64,000 nucleotides of DNA from Algoriphagus aestuariicola (GCF_017254835.1 NZ_JAFKCW010000001.1:186001-250000), one strand, 5' to 3'. Shown: positions 1 to 8,923, numbered from the stretch's first letter. The notes: a model not told the origin generated them from the letters alone. Translations and numbers: made by a program.

Positions 1-4
1 GTGT

Positions 5-679
5 TTAATCAAATGAGATTTTGGTTTTAACTCCACCGTTTTCACGGTTGTTTATTTCGATGAGCCTGTTTAGAAGAGCTTCTTCATCCTGATCCACTCT
101 TTTTAACCAGTCATTGAATTCTGATTTAACGGATGGGTTTAAAGTTGTAAAATCAAAAAGCCCATAAGTTATACCCCCATCAATGACAACAAAATAGTCA
201 CTCATTAAGTAGTCGATACAATTGTTAATTAACTTAAGGCCATTTTGGATATATTCACTGTCAAATATGATCTCCTCTGGTCGCCTGCAATAGCTGTGAA
301 CATATTGAGACAGTTCAGAACAAAATTCGTCTGATTTCTTCAAGTCAAAAGTTTTCAAAGTTCCACCTTCGAAGATAGCCTTTGTCGCGGCGCTTGAGAA
401 AGATTGATAGCGATATTTTAAGCTGTTATACCTCTTGTTCGCTTTTTGTATTCCTAATCTTCCACATATTTCGTTCAAAAATTCTTCAGAATCTGTCCCT
501 TTAGCTGCCATTGCTATCAGCTCAAATTCTAAGCGTTCAAATAAATTCCTAGTTTCAAGAGCTGCATATAACACTAAACTCGAATCTGAAAAGTTCTTTG
601 CAGAAGTCATTAGTCGTTCTATCTGTCTCAAAATCCAGGGAACTTCTAATGATCTATTATATGTGTTGAACTCTGGCAT
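5..679 (-). CDS. Hypothetical protein, mostly helical, AT-rich
   Basis: I do not recognise this 224-residue protein. It has no signal peptide or membrane segment and looks soluble and mainly alpha-helical, with a conserved-looking stretch around YAALETRNLFERLEFE near residues 39-54. The ATG start directly follows, by one base, the stop of an upstream open frame that seems truncated. This suggests the gene was once second in an operon. The local sequence is visibly more AT-rich than the next genes, which fits acquisition by transfer. HEPN-like helical proteins found next to defence genes have a similar length and composition, but no RxxxxH motif is evident, so no function is assigned. Confidence 0.7.
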   Translation of the reverse strand: MPEFNTYNRSLEVPWILRQIERLMTSAKNFSDSSLVLYAALETRNLFERLEFELIAMAAKGTDSEEFLNEICGRLGIQKANKRYNSLKYRYQSFSSAATKAIFEGGTLKTFDLKKSDEFCSELSQYVHSYCRRPEEIIFDSEYIQNGLKLINNCIDYLMSDYFVVIDGGITYGLFDFTTLNPSVKSEFNDWLKRVDQDEEALLNRLIEINNRENGGVKTKISFD

Positions 680-680
680 T

Positions 681-850
681 TTATGATGGCCTAATACGCG
701 CTAACATCCATGTTAAATCCCACTGCCCGTTTTGGGCGAAGAGTCCTCTGGCTGTTGCTGGATTTAAAATAACCATTTCGTCGATTCCGGCAAGGGTAAG
801 CTTCGTGATTCTATTGTAGTTCCAAGTATTTTCTAGCCTGCTGCTTGTTT
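681..850 (-). pseudogene. Truncated open frame, 3' end of an unknown gene
   Basis: Reading the minus strand gives an open frame of more than 50 codons ending in LTWMLARIRPS and a TAA stop one base before the ATG of the next gene. It contains pieces such as KLTLAGIDEMVILNPATARG but has no ATG near its beginning, and it runs into the end of the serine hydrolase gene. The tight junction with the following gene is operon-like. I read it as the 3' remnant of a gene whose 5' part was lost, but a chance open frame remains possible. Confidence 0.3.
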
Positions 851-1939
851 TCAATCTTCCCGCGCTAAAAGTACCTTCCCAAAAATCGGTGCGACCGCGC
901 TGCCTCTCCAGCCGGCGGAATAGTTGGCGGCCATATAGATGTCGATTTCGGGAATATAGATCACCTGCGTACCCCAGAATCCGGAATGGCAGTAGGCATC
1001 TAGGCCGTTGACCTGGACTTTGTACATGCCCATTTGGTAGTCCATGCGGGCTTTTTCGGCATAGGTCACGGGTTCCAGCATGAGTTCTAAGGTTTCGGGA
1101 TTTTCGAATATTTTTCCCTGAAACAGTGCCTGAAAGAAATCGACCAGTTCCTGGGTGCTGGACAGGATTCCACCGCCACCATAGTAGTCCATCGTCGGGC
1201 TAAACCCATAGGTGTCCTGGCCTTGGAAATACTGGTGGATGCGCAGCTGGTCGGTGGCGGGATCGATGCGCTCGAAGTCGGTTCGGGCAAGTCCCAGAGA
1301 CTCCAAGCCCAACAGTTCCTTGATACCTCCATCCAGATTTTTGCCTGTGTAGGTCTCGATCAGCTCCCCGAGTATCACATAGCCCGTATCCGAGTAGCTA
1401 AATTGCTGTCCCGGAGGGCCGATGGGTTCGCCTTTTTCCACACACATTCGGAATTGCTCGGTGCGAGTCCACTCATGAGGGGGCGTTTGTAGTACGAGCT
1501 CGAAGAACTCAGGCGCGTGCGTATGGTCAAAAAATCCCGCGGAATGCCGTAAAGTCTGTTGAATCGTGATTTCGTCCAGATCATAATCCTGAGACAAAAT
1601 CTGGGCGTGCTCGGCAGAAAGATGCTTGGAGATCGGGTCATCCAGCTTCAAAACTCCCTTTTCCATCAGTCGGAGAATGCTGGCTGCTACATAGGTTTTG
1701 GTCACGCTGGCGATGCGGAAAGTCTGATCAGTTTTCAGGGAGTCGCCTTTGGACAGGTCATTGATGCCTGCCGCGCCGGAGCAAGAGAAATCCTCATCTC
1801 CCGATTCGATCGTAAAGAGAATTCCGGGCATGGATTCGCTGATTTCCGAATCCAGGATCTGTTGGAAGTTTTGGGCCGGAGTTTTTTCCCAGAGAAAGAT
1901 GCTGAAAAGAATGAATGCAAAAGGCCTGAGGAGTTTCAT
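851..1939 (-). CDS. Serine hydrolase, class C beta-lactamase/DD-peptidase family
   Basis: This is an exported member of the penicillin-binding-protein-like serine hydrolase family (Pfam Beta-lactamase). The chosen start gives a signal peptide (MKLLRPFAFILFSIFLW, then a cleavage region ending near PAQ), whereas the longer frame would put 28 charged residues in front of it. The nucleophile motif S-x-x-K is SVTK at about residues 78-81. YSDTGY fills the place of the Y-x-N motif, and CHSGFWG gives the H-x-G motif near the C terminus. The length of 362 residues is normal. Substrates in this family include peptides, esters and beta-lactams, so resistance activity cannot be claimed. It is the last gene of a minus-strand run after the phosphatase-like gene. 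Confidence 0.85.
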   Translation of the reverse strand: MKLLRPFAFILFSIFLWEKTPAQNFQQILDSEISESMPGILFTIESGDEDFSCSGAAGINDLSKGDSLKTDQTFRIASVTKTYVAASILRLMEKGVLKLDDPISKHLSAEHAQILSQDYDLDEITIQQTLRHSAGFFDHTHAPEFFELVLQTPPHEWTRTEQFRMCVEKGEPIGPPGQQFSYSDTGYVILGELIETYTGKNLDGGIKELLGLESLGLARTDFERIDPATDQLRIHQYFQGQDTYGFSPTMDYYGGGGILSSTQELVDFFQALFQGKIFENPETLELMLEPVTYAEKARMDYQMGMYKVQVNGLDAYCHSGFWGTQVIYIPEIDIYMAANYSAGWRGSAVAPIFGKVLLARED

Positions 1940-2006
1940 AGGAATTAGGAAGATAGGCAACGAAAATAGTCTTTTTTGTCGGTTTTGGTTGAGTAGGGAA
2001 CTTCGA

Positions 2007-2402
2007 CTAGATCCCAAATTCATGACTCACCCGCTCATTGATTTTATCAGAAAGAAGTTCGACAAGATCCTCATCCATAAACTCATATTCATCGGGGATA
2101 TGAAGGGTTTCTATTTTGGGTAGCTCCAAAAAGCGATAAAGCTCCTTTATTTTTGCGCTGTGGTCGGGCTCCATCACCAATACTAAATCGGCCCAATTCA
2201 AATCGTTTTCCGAGATTTTCCGACTGCTCTTAGGGCTCAATCCGGCAGATCTAACCGAAAAACGAGGCTCGTTTTTAAACATAAATTCGGCAGTCCGACT
2301 GCGTCTCTTATTCTTTCCACAGATCACAAGGATATTGGGCCTTCTTGAGATATGTTTCAAATTTGTGGGATTTTGGATTTTATTTTTTGATTCAGATTCC
2401 AA
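2007..2402 (-). CDS. Low-molecular-weight protein tyrosine phosphatase-like protein
   Basis: This small cytoplasmic protein has the P-loop C-x5-R signature of low-molecular-weight tyrosine phosphatases: VICGKNKRRSRTAE, with Cys28 and Arg34 if the ATG is used. The loop differs from the classic CxGNxCRS, as in a known bacterial subgroup. A PD pair near residues 103-104 could supply the general acid. The ATG lies inside the end of the upstream MFS gene. A TTG at about residue 15 overlaps that gene's TGA stop and is an alternative start giving direct translational coupling. Its physiological substrate cannot be read from the sequence. Confidence 0.75.
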   Translation of the reverse strand: MESESKNKIQNPTNLKHISRRPNILVICGKNKRRSRTAEFMFKNEPRFSVRSAGLSPKSSRKISENDLNWADLVLVMEPDHSAKIKELYRFLELPKIETLHIPDEYEFMDEDLVELLSDKINERVSHEFGI

Positions 2403-3532
2403 GTCAATCCAACCATCAGCACCAAAAACATCCCCAAGAATGTCAACAGAAAACTTTGTCCGGTAAAGGTTGCGATCTCTCCAAAGAGAAAAGGCATCAA
2501 GGTAATACCCACATAAGCGCTGGCCATCTGCAATCCCATGATACTCTGGGAGTGCTTTTCCGCAAAGTTGGCAGGTGTCTCGTGCAGCAGGCTGGGGAAG
2601 ATAGGCGCGCAGCCCAAACCAATGGCCAAAAATCCGGGTAGGATCAGCGCGTCAATTGGTAAAACCAACAGCGCAATCCCCAGCCCGATCACGGCTTGGC
2701 CGAGATAGACCAATTGGCGGTTGCTGAAGTGGCGGGTCAAAAAGCCGGAAAGAAATCTCCCAATCGTGATGCCCAGGTAATAAAGCGAAGCATATCGGGC
2801 GGCAAGGTCAGCCTCGAAGCCTTTTTCAAAAACCAAGTAGCTAGCTCCCCAAAGCCCAAAACTCGCTTCAATCGAGCAATAGCAAAAGAACACCAACAGG
2901 GCTTGAGGCAGTCCGGGAAGGACTTGGATGAGTTGGAAAAGTCCCGGGCGTTTTTCCTCCGTAGACCTTGAGTCTTCCATCTGGTTTTTGACCCACAACG
3001 GCAGAGACGCGACCAAAACCGCCACCAGCGCGAGCTGAATCCAAGCGATGCTTTGGTAGCCATCGGACCAAGAGTGTCCCCGGGCCAACTGTCCAGCCAA
3101 GATCATCGGGCCGATTGCGGCGCCAACGCCCCAAAAGCTATGCAGCCAGTTCATGTGGCGGGCTTCATAGTGGAGAGCCACGTAGTTGTTGAGTGCGGCA
3201 TCGACACTTCCTGCTCCCAGTCCAAGGGGAACGGCCAAAAGGCAGAGAAAAGCAAAGTGGTCGGAGAGGGAATAGCCCATCAGCGCCAAGGCCGTCATCA
3301 GGACACTGAAGGTGGTCACTGAGGCCACGCCGAATTTTCGAATCACTTTGCCGCTGAAGAGACTAGAGACCACCGTTCCGGCAGCGACGATCAGGGAAAG
3401 AATCCCGGCATAATTTACGGGAACACCCAGGTCGCCAAACATGGCCGGCCAGGCGGCTCCCAAAAGTGAATCGGGCAATCCCAGGCTGATAAAAGCCAGA
3501 TAGATGATGAGTAGAAGGATTTTCTTTTTCAA
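2357..3532 (-). CDS. MFS transporter
   Basis: This 391-residue protein has about twelve hydrophobic membrane helices and fits the major facilitator superfamily. The N-terminal half has the pattern SLGLPDSLLGAAWPAM, and the first intracellular loop SGKVIRKFG resembles the G-x3-D-x2-G-R-(R/K) loop. The long GVGAAIGPMILAG stretch in helix five is also typical. It resembles the YbjJ/FucP-like branch, which moves sugars or small metabolites, but the substrate is unknown. The reading frame begins with TTG and has no ATG until residue 31, inside the first helices, so TTG is the likely start. It overlaps the downstream phosphatase-like gene. Confidence 0.85.
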   Translation of the reverse strand: MKKKILLLIIYLAFISLGLPDSLLGAAWPAMFGDLGVPVNYAGILSLIVAAGTVVSSLFSGKVIRKFGVASVTTFSVLMTALALMGYSLSDHFAFLCLLAVPLGLGAGSVDAALNNYVALHYEARHMNWLHSFWGVGAAIGPMILAGQLARGHSWSDGYQSIAWIQLALVAVLVASLPLWVKNQMEDSRSTEEKRPGLFQLIQVLPGLPQALLVFFCYCSIEASFGLWGASYLVFEKGFEADLAARYASLYYLGITIGRFLSGFLTRHFSNRQLVYLGQAVIGLGIALLVLPIDALILPGFLAIGLGCAPIFPSLLHETPANFAEKHSQSIMGLQMASAYVGITLMPFLFGEIATFTGQSFLLTFLGMFLVLMVGLTWNLNQKIKSKIPQI

Positions 3533-3681
3533 AGCTGACAGAAAAAATAGGGTGGTGGTTTTGGACTAAAGTTATCAAAGCTGGGATCATTCTCAAGCCG
3601 ATTGACTTCAGCTGAGGCGATCACAAAGCAGGACAGTTTTTCCAGAGGCTTGGTTTTATTTGACAAAGAATCATTCAATTT

Positions 3682-5058
3682 ATGAAAAGTCAACTCATTT
3701 TACTTGCTTCCTTTTTCCTCCTGGGCGCAAGTTTTGCCCAATCCCATCAACCCAACATTATTTTTATTCTGACGGATGACCAGAGGTGGGATGCCTTGGG
3801 TTTCGCCGGAAATGAAATCATCCAGACTCCTGAAATGGATAAACTGGCGGAGCAGGGGACTTATTTTGAAAATGCCTTTGTCACCACGCCGATATGTGCA
3901 GCCAGTCGGGCGAGTATCTTGACTGGACTGTACGAACGTACCCACGGTTATACCTTTGGGCAGGGCGATATCAAGGAACCCTTTATGGCGCAGTCCTATC
4001 CCGTCGAACTCAAGAGGGCGGGATATCACACGGGTTTTTTTGGAAAGTTCGGGGTGAACTATCCCGGATTTTCGGGCTTGTTTGACGAGGGGGAAGATTA
4101 TGACCGAAACGGAAAATTCAAGGATAGAAGGGGCTATTTCTTTAAGACAATTGGGGAAGATACGGTTCATTTGACACGGTATACCGGACAGCAAGCTCAG
4201 GATTTTATCCAAAAGGCTCCGAAGGATAAGCCATTTATGCTTTCGCTCAGCTTTAGTGCTCCCCACGCCCATGACCCCGCTCCGCTTCAGTATTTCTGGT
4301 CCCAGGAGTATGACGAGCTTTACAAAGATGTGGTGATTCCAGCACCCAAAATCGGGGAGGAAGGCTACTTTTTGGCGCAGCCGGAGTATGTAAGGACAGG
4401 AGAAAACCGGACCCGCTGGCATTGGCGATACGATTCGCCCGAGAAATTCCAGCATAGCGTCAAGGGCTACTATCGTATGATCTCTGAGGTCGATGCAGAA
4501 ATCGGGAAAATTCGGGATGTTTTGGAACGGGAAGGATTAGCAGAAAATACAGTCATCATCCTGATGGGTGACAATGGCTATTTCCTCGGGGAAAGGCAAC
4601 TGGCTGGAAAATGGCTGATGTACGACAACTCGCTTCGGGTGCCGCTGATCATATATGATCCCAGATCAGGTGGTGGGGAAAGGGTGTCTACAGCCGCGCT
4701 GAATATCGATGTGCCTGCTACGATTTTGGATTTTGCAGGGGTTAAAAGCCCTGCATCATGGCAGGGGATGAGCCTGCGATCATCTAAACTTGCCTACAGA
4801 AAGGAGATTTTGTTCGAGCACCTTTGGCAAACTCCCATTATTGCGCCCAGCGAAGCGATCCGTACTGAACAATGGAAGTATTTCCGCTATATCAATGATC
4901 CGGAACATGAAGAGCTCTATGATCTGCGAATTGATCCGATGGAAATCAATAACCTTGCGGATGATCCAAGCCATGCTTCCGAGCTCAAAAAGCTTAAAAA
5001 GCAGTTGGAACAGCAATCCCAGCGGTACCTGAAGGAAAAGGCGAGAATTCTAGATTAG
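3682..5058 (+). CDS. Exported sulfatase (formylglycine-type)
   Basis: This is a type I sulfatase that hydrolyses sulfate esters and is probably secreted to the periplasm. A signal peptide ends near ASFAQ (residue 20). Metal ligands are expected at TDDQR (Asp32-Asp33). The modification motif C-x-A-S-R is [11 protein letters not shown] with Cys72, the residue converted to formylglycine. DNGY near residue 300 supplies further metal ligands. At 458 residues the length is normal. The C-terminal block [17 protein letters not shown] is typical of sulfatases from polysaccharide degraders. It stands alone on the plus strand, with no glycosidase or SusCD pair beside it, so the sugar substrate is open. 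Confidence 0.93.
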   Translation: MKSQLILLASFFLLGASFAQSHQPNIIFILTDDQRWDALGFAGNEIIQTPEMDKLAEQGTYFENAFVTTPICAASRASILTGLYERTHGYTFGQGDIKEPFMAQSYPVELKRAGYHTGFFGKFGVNYPGFSGLFDEGEDYDRNGKFKDRRGYFFKTIGEDTVHLTRYTGQQAQDFIQKAPKDKPFMLSLSFSAPHAHDPAPLQYFWSQEYDELYKDVVIPAPKIGEEGYFLAQPEYVRTGENRTRWHWRYDSPEKFQHSVKGYYRMISEVDAEIGKIRDVLEREGLAENTVIILMGDNGYFLGERQLAGKWLMYDNSLRVPLIIYDPRSGGGERVSTAALNIDVPATILDFAGVKSPASWQGMSLRSSKLAYRKEILFEHLWQTPIIAPSEAIRTEQWKYFRYINDPEHEELYDLRIDPMEINNLADDPSHASELKKLKKQLEQQSQRYLKEKARILD

Positions 5059-5099
5059 TGTTATGTAAATAGAGGGGGAGAGAAAGCGCTTTTTTCCTC

Positions 5100-5558
5100 C
5101 TACTCTTTCTTCAATTCCTCATCAGGCACAGCCATGGTATGGTTCGCCAGCAGCTTGTATTCCCCATTGATCTTGGCGTAAGTTCTCATGAAATTGTAGG
5201 TTACCGGGCTTGGTGGGCGGTCGACTAGCGTAAAACCACTTACCACGGCGGTCTCTCCCAAAAACACGACTTTTTGGTCGCGGGAAGCTCTCCCTTTGGT
5301 ATTGTCTACTTGGCCTCCCTGTATACGCTTGGCTCGGGCTAGGACTTGAGGTTTGCCATCGATAAGACTGGCATGGTTGTGCACCCAGACAAAGTCATCA
5401 GCAAGAAGCCTTTCCAAAAAAGCCGCATCCGAGTCCAACAGGGCTTTCTCCCAAGCCATATCCAGCGCAATCAGCTCCTTTTCCTGAGCGCTTTGGGCAT
5501 GGGCAAATGAGACGGAAAACAAGACGGCGCAAAAAAGGATCAGCAAGGTTTTTTTCAT
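5100..5558 (-). CDS. DUF4440/SnoaL-like NTF2-fold protein, exported
   Basis: The protein has a signal peptide (MKKTLLILFCAVLFSVSFAHA) followed by about 130 residues with the NTF2-like cone fold of the DUF4440/SnoaL-like group. Family marks are the opening ELIALDMAWEKALLDSDAAFLERLLADDFVWV and the closing strand pair around MRTYAKINGEYKLLANH. Such proteins bind small molecules in a pocket, and some act as isomerases or hydrolases. No catalytic activity can be assigned. It ends about 40 bases from the convergent sulfatase end and follows a minus-strand run of small genes. Confidence 0.82.
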   Translation of the reverse strand: MKKTLLILFCAVLFSVSFAHAQSAQEKELIALDMAWEKALLDSDAAFLERLLADDFVWVHNHASLIDGKPQVLARAKRIQGGQVDNTKGRASRDQKVVFLGETAVVSGFTLVDRPPSPVTYNFMRTYAKINGEYKLLANHTMAVPDEELKKE

Positions 5559-5598
5559 GGCAAAGGGTTTTCTGGGCTTGGATATTCCCTGCCTGGGT

Positions 5599-6234
5599 TT
5601 ACCAGAGCAGTTTTCTTAAATCTACCAATTTATCCGGCTTGGGCAGTTCAAAAGGAAATTCTTTGCCTTTCGAAGACTCCGCTCTTCGAATGGATCCCAG
5701 CTCCTGAATCCAGAAAGATTGTTCCATATAGCTTCTGTCCCGCCGTCCAGTCAGAGAGAAGTCCCGCTTGCCGTTAATCCTAAATTCAAGGTTTTTTCCT
5801 GGGTGCAACTCGCCGATTTTCATGGCATCCCGCTCCGGATCACCCACGCTGAAGTAGCTCCATTCGAAGAACACTTCCAGTATTCCATTTTTTGCAGAAA
5901 GGCTCAGCGGAGCCAAGTCCAGGGTTTGGTTGGGATGGATGCCGTGGATTTCGAGCTCTTGTGAATTCAGGTTCAGGCTGAAGACCAAAATGTCCGGAGT
6001 TTGGGCGAAGCTTGGAAAGTCAAAGTCTTTGCCCAGCTCCAATTTGTCTCCCTCGAGCTGCAAAGGCAAAGTCATTTTGCGGGGAAAGGAAAGCCAATCT
6101 TTCAGCACTTGGTCGGGCTGCTCGTGTTTGGTCCAGGCCAGTGTTTTTCTCAGCACCAGAATCAAGGGAACCTCCGTTGGGAAAGTCAATTGTATGCTAG
6201 TCATCGGGCTTAAAGTTTTAGCGGTATTTGTCAT
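5599..6234 (-). CDS. Hypothetical protein, soluble
   Basis: This 211-residue protein is not recognised. It is rich in beta-prone segments such as EGDKLELGKDFDFPSF and FRINGKRDFSLTGRRDRSY and lacks a signal peptide. The first ATG overlaps the end of the upstream YdeI-type gene by 17 bases. A second ATG ten codons later (MTSIQLTF) is an equally good start. The overlap suggests co-translation with the upstream gene. No catalytic motif stands out. Confidence 0.7.
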   Translation of the reverse strand: MTNTAKTLSPMTSIQLTFPTEVPLILVLRKTLAWTKHEQPDQVLKDWLSFPRKMTLPLQLEGDKLELGKDFDFPSFAQTPDILVFSLNLNSQELEIHGIHPNQTLDLAPLSLSAKNGILEVFFEWSYFSVGDPERDAMKIGELHPGKNLEFRINGKRDFSLTGRRDRSYMEQSFWIQELGSIRRAESSKGKEFPFELPKPDKLVDLRKLLW

Positions 6235-6778
6235 TTAGACCGATTCCCTGTAGGATCAAGGGAATGATTTTTTCCAATCGGGAAAGCTGAGTGGCCTCTC
6301 GCTTGGCTTCGGTGATGTACTCGACAAACTCCCTTTGCTTGAATGGAGTCAGTTTTTCAAATGCCGCTCTCAATTCTGCCTCTGTATCCAGCCTTTGCTG
6401 CAAGATGTCGGGAATCTCCAATGCTGCAGATTTCTCCGGTTTCCAAGCCATTCCTGCCTTCTCGTTTTCGATAGCTTCTTGGACATACTTCAGAATCTTG
6501 GCCTCATCGATTTCCCCGATCGAGGTGAATCTCCATTGGCGCATGGCCTTGGTCTTCCCTTCCTGTGCGTTGATCAGAATCCGATAGGGGTCGGAGAGGA
6601 AAACGCCATTGTAAAACCATAGTGCGAAATGCTCCTTCATGCCCACATAGCCGACCACATTTTTGCCTCCGTAGGTAAAAACCGGCACGCCCCATTTGAT
6701 GGACTCAGTGAGCTCCGTCTTGGAGAGAATCTGATGGAGAAGGTCGAGCGCTTCGCCAAAATCTTTGTTTTGGGGCAT
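6218..6778 (-). CDS. DUF1801/YdeI-family protein
   Basis: This cytoplasmic protein has two parts. The N-terminal DUF1801 (YdhG-like) domain contains SIKWGVPVFTYGGKNVVGYVGMK, and the C-terminal YdeI-like segment contains the family motif FEKLTPFKQREFVEYITEAKRE. YdeI homologues have been linked to envelope stress and peptide or bacteriocin tolerance in enterobacteria. The biochemical role is unknown. At 186 residues it is full length. A paralogue with the same layout lies near 31.0-31.6 kb, and a third, YdeI-only protein is next to that one. Confidence 0.85.
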   Translation of the reverse strand: MPQNKDFGEALDLLHQILSKTELTESIKWGVPVFTYGGKNVVGYVGMKEHFALWFYNGVFLSDPYRILINAQEGKTKAMRQWRFTSIGEIDEAKILKYVQEAIENEKAGMAWKPEKSAALEIPDILQQRLDTEAELRAAFEKLTPFKQREFVEYITEAKREATQLSRLEKIIPLILQGIGLNDKYR

Positions 6779-6783
6779 GGGGT

Positions 6784-7212
6784 CTAGTTGAGGCTTAGTT
6801 TTTTGAAAATTTTGGACATACTTTCCGGATCAATGGCATCCATTTCCACCAGCTTGAGGGATTTCACCATGTGGAGGGTGGAAGTTTTGTATTGCTGGAA
6901 GTTGGGCGTTTGCAAGTGCGCTTGGTACGCGTCCTCATTTTGATAGATCTCTATGAGTCGGAGCGTGGTTGGGCTTTCCTTTTCGGACATGGGGAAAATC
7001 GCAAGCACGCCGGGTTCGAGTCGAATGGAGGCTTCCGCTTCGACTTTGAGGATTTCCAGGTAGGCATCCAGATGTTCCGGATGGATTTCGATTTCGGCGA
7101 TCCTTATTTTGAGCTTTTCTAAGTCCATAGTGGCAGCAGTTTGTCCTTGGGTTTGAAAGGAAAAAAGTGTCGCCACAAGGAATAGGAACACCGTTGGAAA
7201 AAAGCTGCGCAT
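6784..7212 (-). CDS. Exported ABM-domain (putative quinol monooxygenase) protein
   Basis: A signal peptide (MRSFFPTVFLFLVATLFSFQTQGQ) precedes an antibiotic-biosynthesis-monooxygenase domain of about 95 residues. Family marks are IRIAEIEIHPEHLDAYLEIL, EPGVLAIFPMSEKESPTTLRLIEIYQNEDAYQAHL and a C-terminal strand. ABM proteins form ferredoxin-like dimers, and some oxidise quinols or degrade haem. Export is less usual. The start at MRSFF gives a clean signal peptide. An ATG six codons upstream (MKTESP) is also possible, while the far upstream frame is not signal-like. It lies six bases upstream of the YdeI-type gene in the same direction. Confidence 0.82.
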   Translation of the reverse strand: MRSFFPTVFLFLVATLFSFQTQGQTAATMDLEKLKIRIAEIEIHPEHLDAYLEILKVEAEASIRLEPGVLAIFPMSEKESPTTLRLIEIYQNEDAYQAHLQTPNFQQYKTSTLHMVKSLKLVEMDAIDPESMSKIFKKLSLN

Positions 7213-7342
7213 GGGAGATTCGGTTTTCATGGAACCAGTCCCTGCAAAATAAAAAATGTTTCCCAATTGTATCGTCACAGATGCGCCAATGGGATAGCTA
7301 AGTGTTCTGCTTCTTCGCAAGTGAAGTGCAAGAGAGTTTGTA

Positions 7343-7435
7343 TCTCGCAGAGACGCGGAGCCGCAAAGGGTTTTCTTTAGTTAGGTTCCTGAACCTGTGC
7401 CAAAAAACTCTGCGTCCTTGAGTCTCCGCGAGAGA
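7343..7435. repeat. REP-like imperfect inverted repeat
   Basis: The left arm, ctcgcagagacgcggag and following bases, is matched on the other side by the reverse complement of ctctgcgtccttgagtctcc and cgcgagag. The arms are about 27 bases long with several mismatches and enclose about 40 bases. The wording (cgcagagacgcggag / ctctgcgtc) is typical of a dispersed intergenic palindrome seen in Bacteroidota and related phyla. It sits between the ABM gene and the end of the DHFR-like gene, and may also fold as a terminator. Confidence 0.6.
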
Positions 7436-7441
7436 TCAAAC

Positions 7442-8035
7442 TTAGGCTCCAACTCTTCCCGTCTGTACCTCTCCAGCCCGGTGATAGTTGGCAATGATCA
7501 CTCCTTTTGGAGTCACGATGCTTTCTTTGAGTTCAAAAGCCGCCGGGATGGCCTGATCCCCAAACAGCTTTTTGCCCTTGCCCAGGGTGATGGGATGGAT
7601 CATCAGCCAAAATTCGTCCACGAGGTCATGTTGGAGTAGGAGCCGTACAAGTTCGCTGCTGCCCCAAACATGCAGGTCGAGTCCCTCGGAGGCTTTGACT
7701 TTTTTGATGTCCTCGACGTCCTGGAGGAAAACGGAATTGTTCCAGTCTGAGCTGGTGCGGGTTTTGGAAAGGGCGTATTTGGCCACCTCGTTGATACCTG
7801 GCCAATATTGGGCATGCTCGGGCCAGTAGTTTTCCCAGATTTCAAAGGTCTTTCTCCCCAGCAACTGGTCAGAGGGTTTCAAAATCTTTTCCATCGCCTT
7901 GTTGGAAACCTCGTCATCATAGGGCGCTACCCATCCTCCGTACTTGAAATCTTCCGAAGGATCTTCTTCAGGGCCTCCGGGTGCTTGGATGACACCATCC
8001 AAAGTAATGAACTCCAAAACGACGATCTTTCTCAT
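7442..8035 (-). CDS. Dihydrofolate-reductase-family (RibD C-terminal-like) protein
   Basis: The protein matches the RibD_C/DHFR-like family. It opens with MRKIVVLEFITLDGVIQAPGG and contains LLGRKTFEIWENYWPE, VWGSSELVRLLLQHDLVDEFWLMIHP and ITLGKGKKLFGD, the usual order of blocks in this group. These proteins bind NADPH and are predicted reductases, but most have no proven substrate. The frame extends 31 codons upstream, but the conserved N terminus begins at the chosen ATG, giving 197 residues. It is flanked by two inverted repeats. Confidence 0.87.
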   Translation of the reverse strand: MRKIVVLEFITLDGVIQAPGGPEEDPSEDFKYGGWVAPYDDEVSNKAMEKILKPSDQLLGRKTFEIWENYWPEHAQYWPGINEVAKYALSKTRTSSDWNNSVFLQDVEDIKKVKASEGLDLHVWGSSELVRLLLQHDLVDEFWLMIHPITLGKGKKLFGDQAIPAAFELKESIVTPKGVIIANYHRAGEVQTGRVGA

Positions 8036-8520
8036 GGTTTCCGCTGGTTTAATGTAGGATAAAGCTCGGAAATTTGAAGGTTTCCCGGTTAGGCAAAATG
8101 CGGCAATGTGGATGGTACTTTCCGTCAATCGATTGGAGTCACGCGTGTATTATTCAGGTTTCTTTTCTGTCTTTTGGAGGCTGTCTCATTACTGATGTTT
8201 GTCACGTTGAGCATAGTCGAAATGCGGCTGTATTCACTGTAAATGGCCTTCGATATACGCTACTCCCGTAGCTCCAGTGCTCAGGCTGACAAAAAGGCCT
8301 TTTGAGACAGCCTCAAGCTTTGACCCAAAAGAATCAATCCGAAAGCACTCGGGACAATATTTGGCCCGAGTGGCTACCTTAGGTTTGTCAGATGGAAATA
8401 GAGGCGAATTTGGAATTGTCTTGGGCAGATCAGGTTTACCCAAAAAACCTCGGTGCTCTCTGTGGTAAAAATCCTGTTTCGATATCGTGGCTGATCTGTC
8501 AGGTTAGCCCTGTCTAGACC
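8036..8520. other. Intergenic stretch with repeats, no gene seen
   Basis: Apart from the 138-bp inverted repeat, this stretch holds a small perfect hairpin (actcggg, 8347-8353, with cccgagt, 8365-8371). Near 8450-8465 it has wording (cggtgctctctgtggtaaa) that recalls a further dispersed repeat. No convincing coding frame was found. Confidence 0.6.
8177..8314. repeat. Second REP-like inverted repeat, about 138 bp
   Basis: The outer 12 bases gaggctgtctca (8177-8188) are a perfect inverted match to tgagacagcctc (8303-8314). Inside them, tttgtcacgttgagca pairs imperfectly with the reverse complement of tgctcaggctgacaaa. The inner sequence (tgtcacgttgagcatagtcgaa) resembles the widespread Bacteroidota intergenic hairpin usually written as tgtcacgctgagc. 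No open frame crosses it. Confidence 0.65.
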
Positions 8521-8895
8521 CTACTTCCCCTCTCGTTGTTGCAAGTTGAAGACTGTCCCGGCGGGGTCTTGGATCCAGTGCATATTCTCGGGTAGCTCTT
8601 CCAGTTCGTCGCAGGTTTCGACACCCTTGAACTGCAGGTACTCAGTGGCGGCACCCACGTCCGGGACGGTGAGCTGCAGCCAGGTCTCGGAATGGGTGTA
8701 GTTGTCTACGCAATCCAGCCAAATGACATTGGCGCCGAATTTCACTTCATGGGTTCGCGAGACGGTGGGATTGGTGATGGGCACTTCCCTTACCTCCAGC
8801 TTTAGGATATCCCGGTAAAAGGCTACCGTTTTTTCGTATTTGCTTTTGGGGATCTTGATGGCGATGTTGATGCCTGCTTGAAAGGTGTTGTCCAT
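8521..8895 (-). CDS. VOC-family (glyoxalase-fold) protein
   Basis: This is a 124-residue single-domain vicinal-oxygen-chelate protein. It has the paired beta-alpha-beta3 layout: INIAIKIPKSKYEKTVAFYRDILKLEV in the first half and LQLTVPDVGAATEYLQFKGV plus HWIQDPAGTVFNLQQ in the second. Members bind metals, antibiotics or lactoylglutathione. The ligand cannot be read here. It lies 28 bases downstream of the acetyltransferase gene on the same strand. Confidence 0.83.
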   Translation of the reverse strand: MDNTFQAGINIAIKIPKSKYEKTVAFYRDILKLEVREVPITNPTVSRTHEVKFGANVIWLDCVDNYTHSETWLQLTVPDVGAATEYLQFKGVETCDELEELPENMHWIQDPAGTVFNLQQREGK

Positions 8896-8923
8896 GTTGT
8901 TTTTGGATTTGTTGAAGGTTTTA

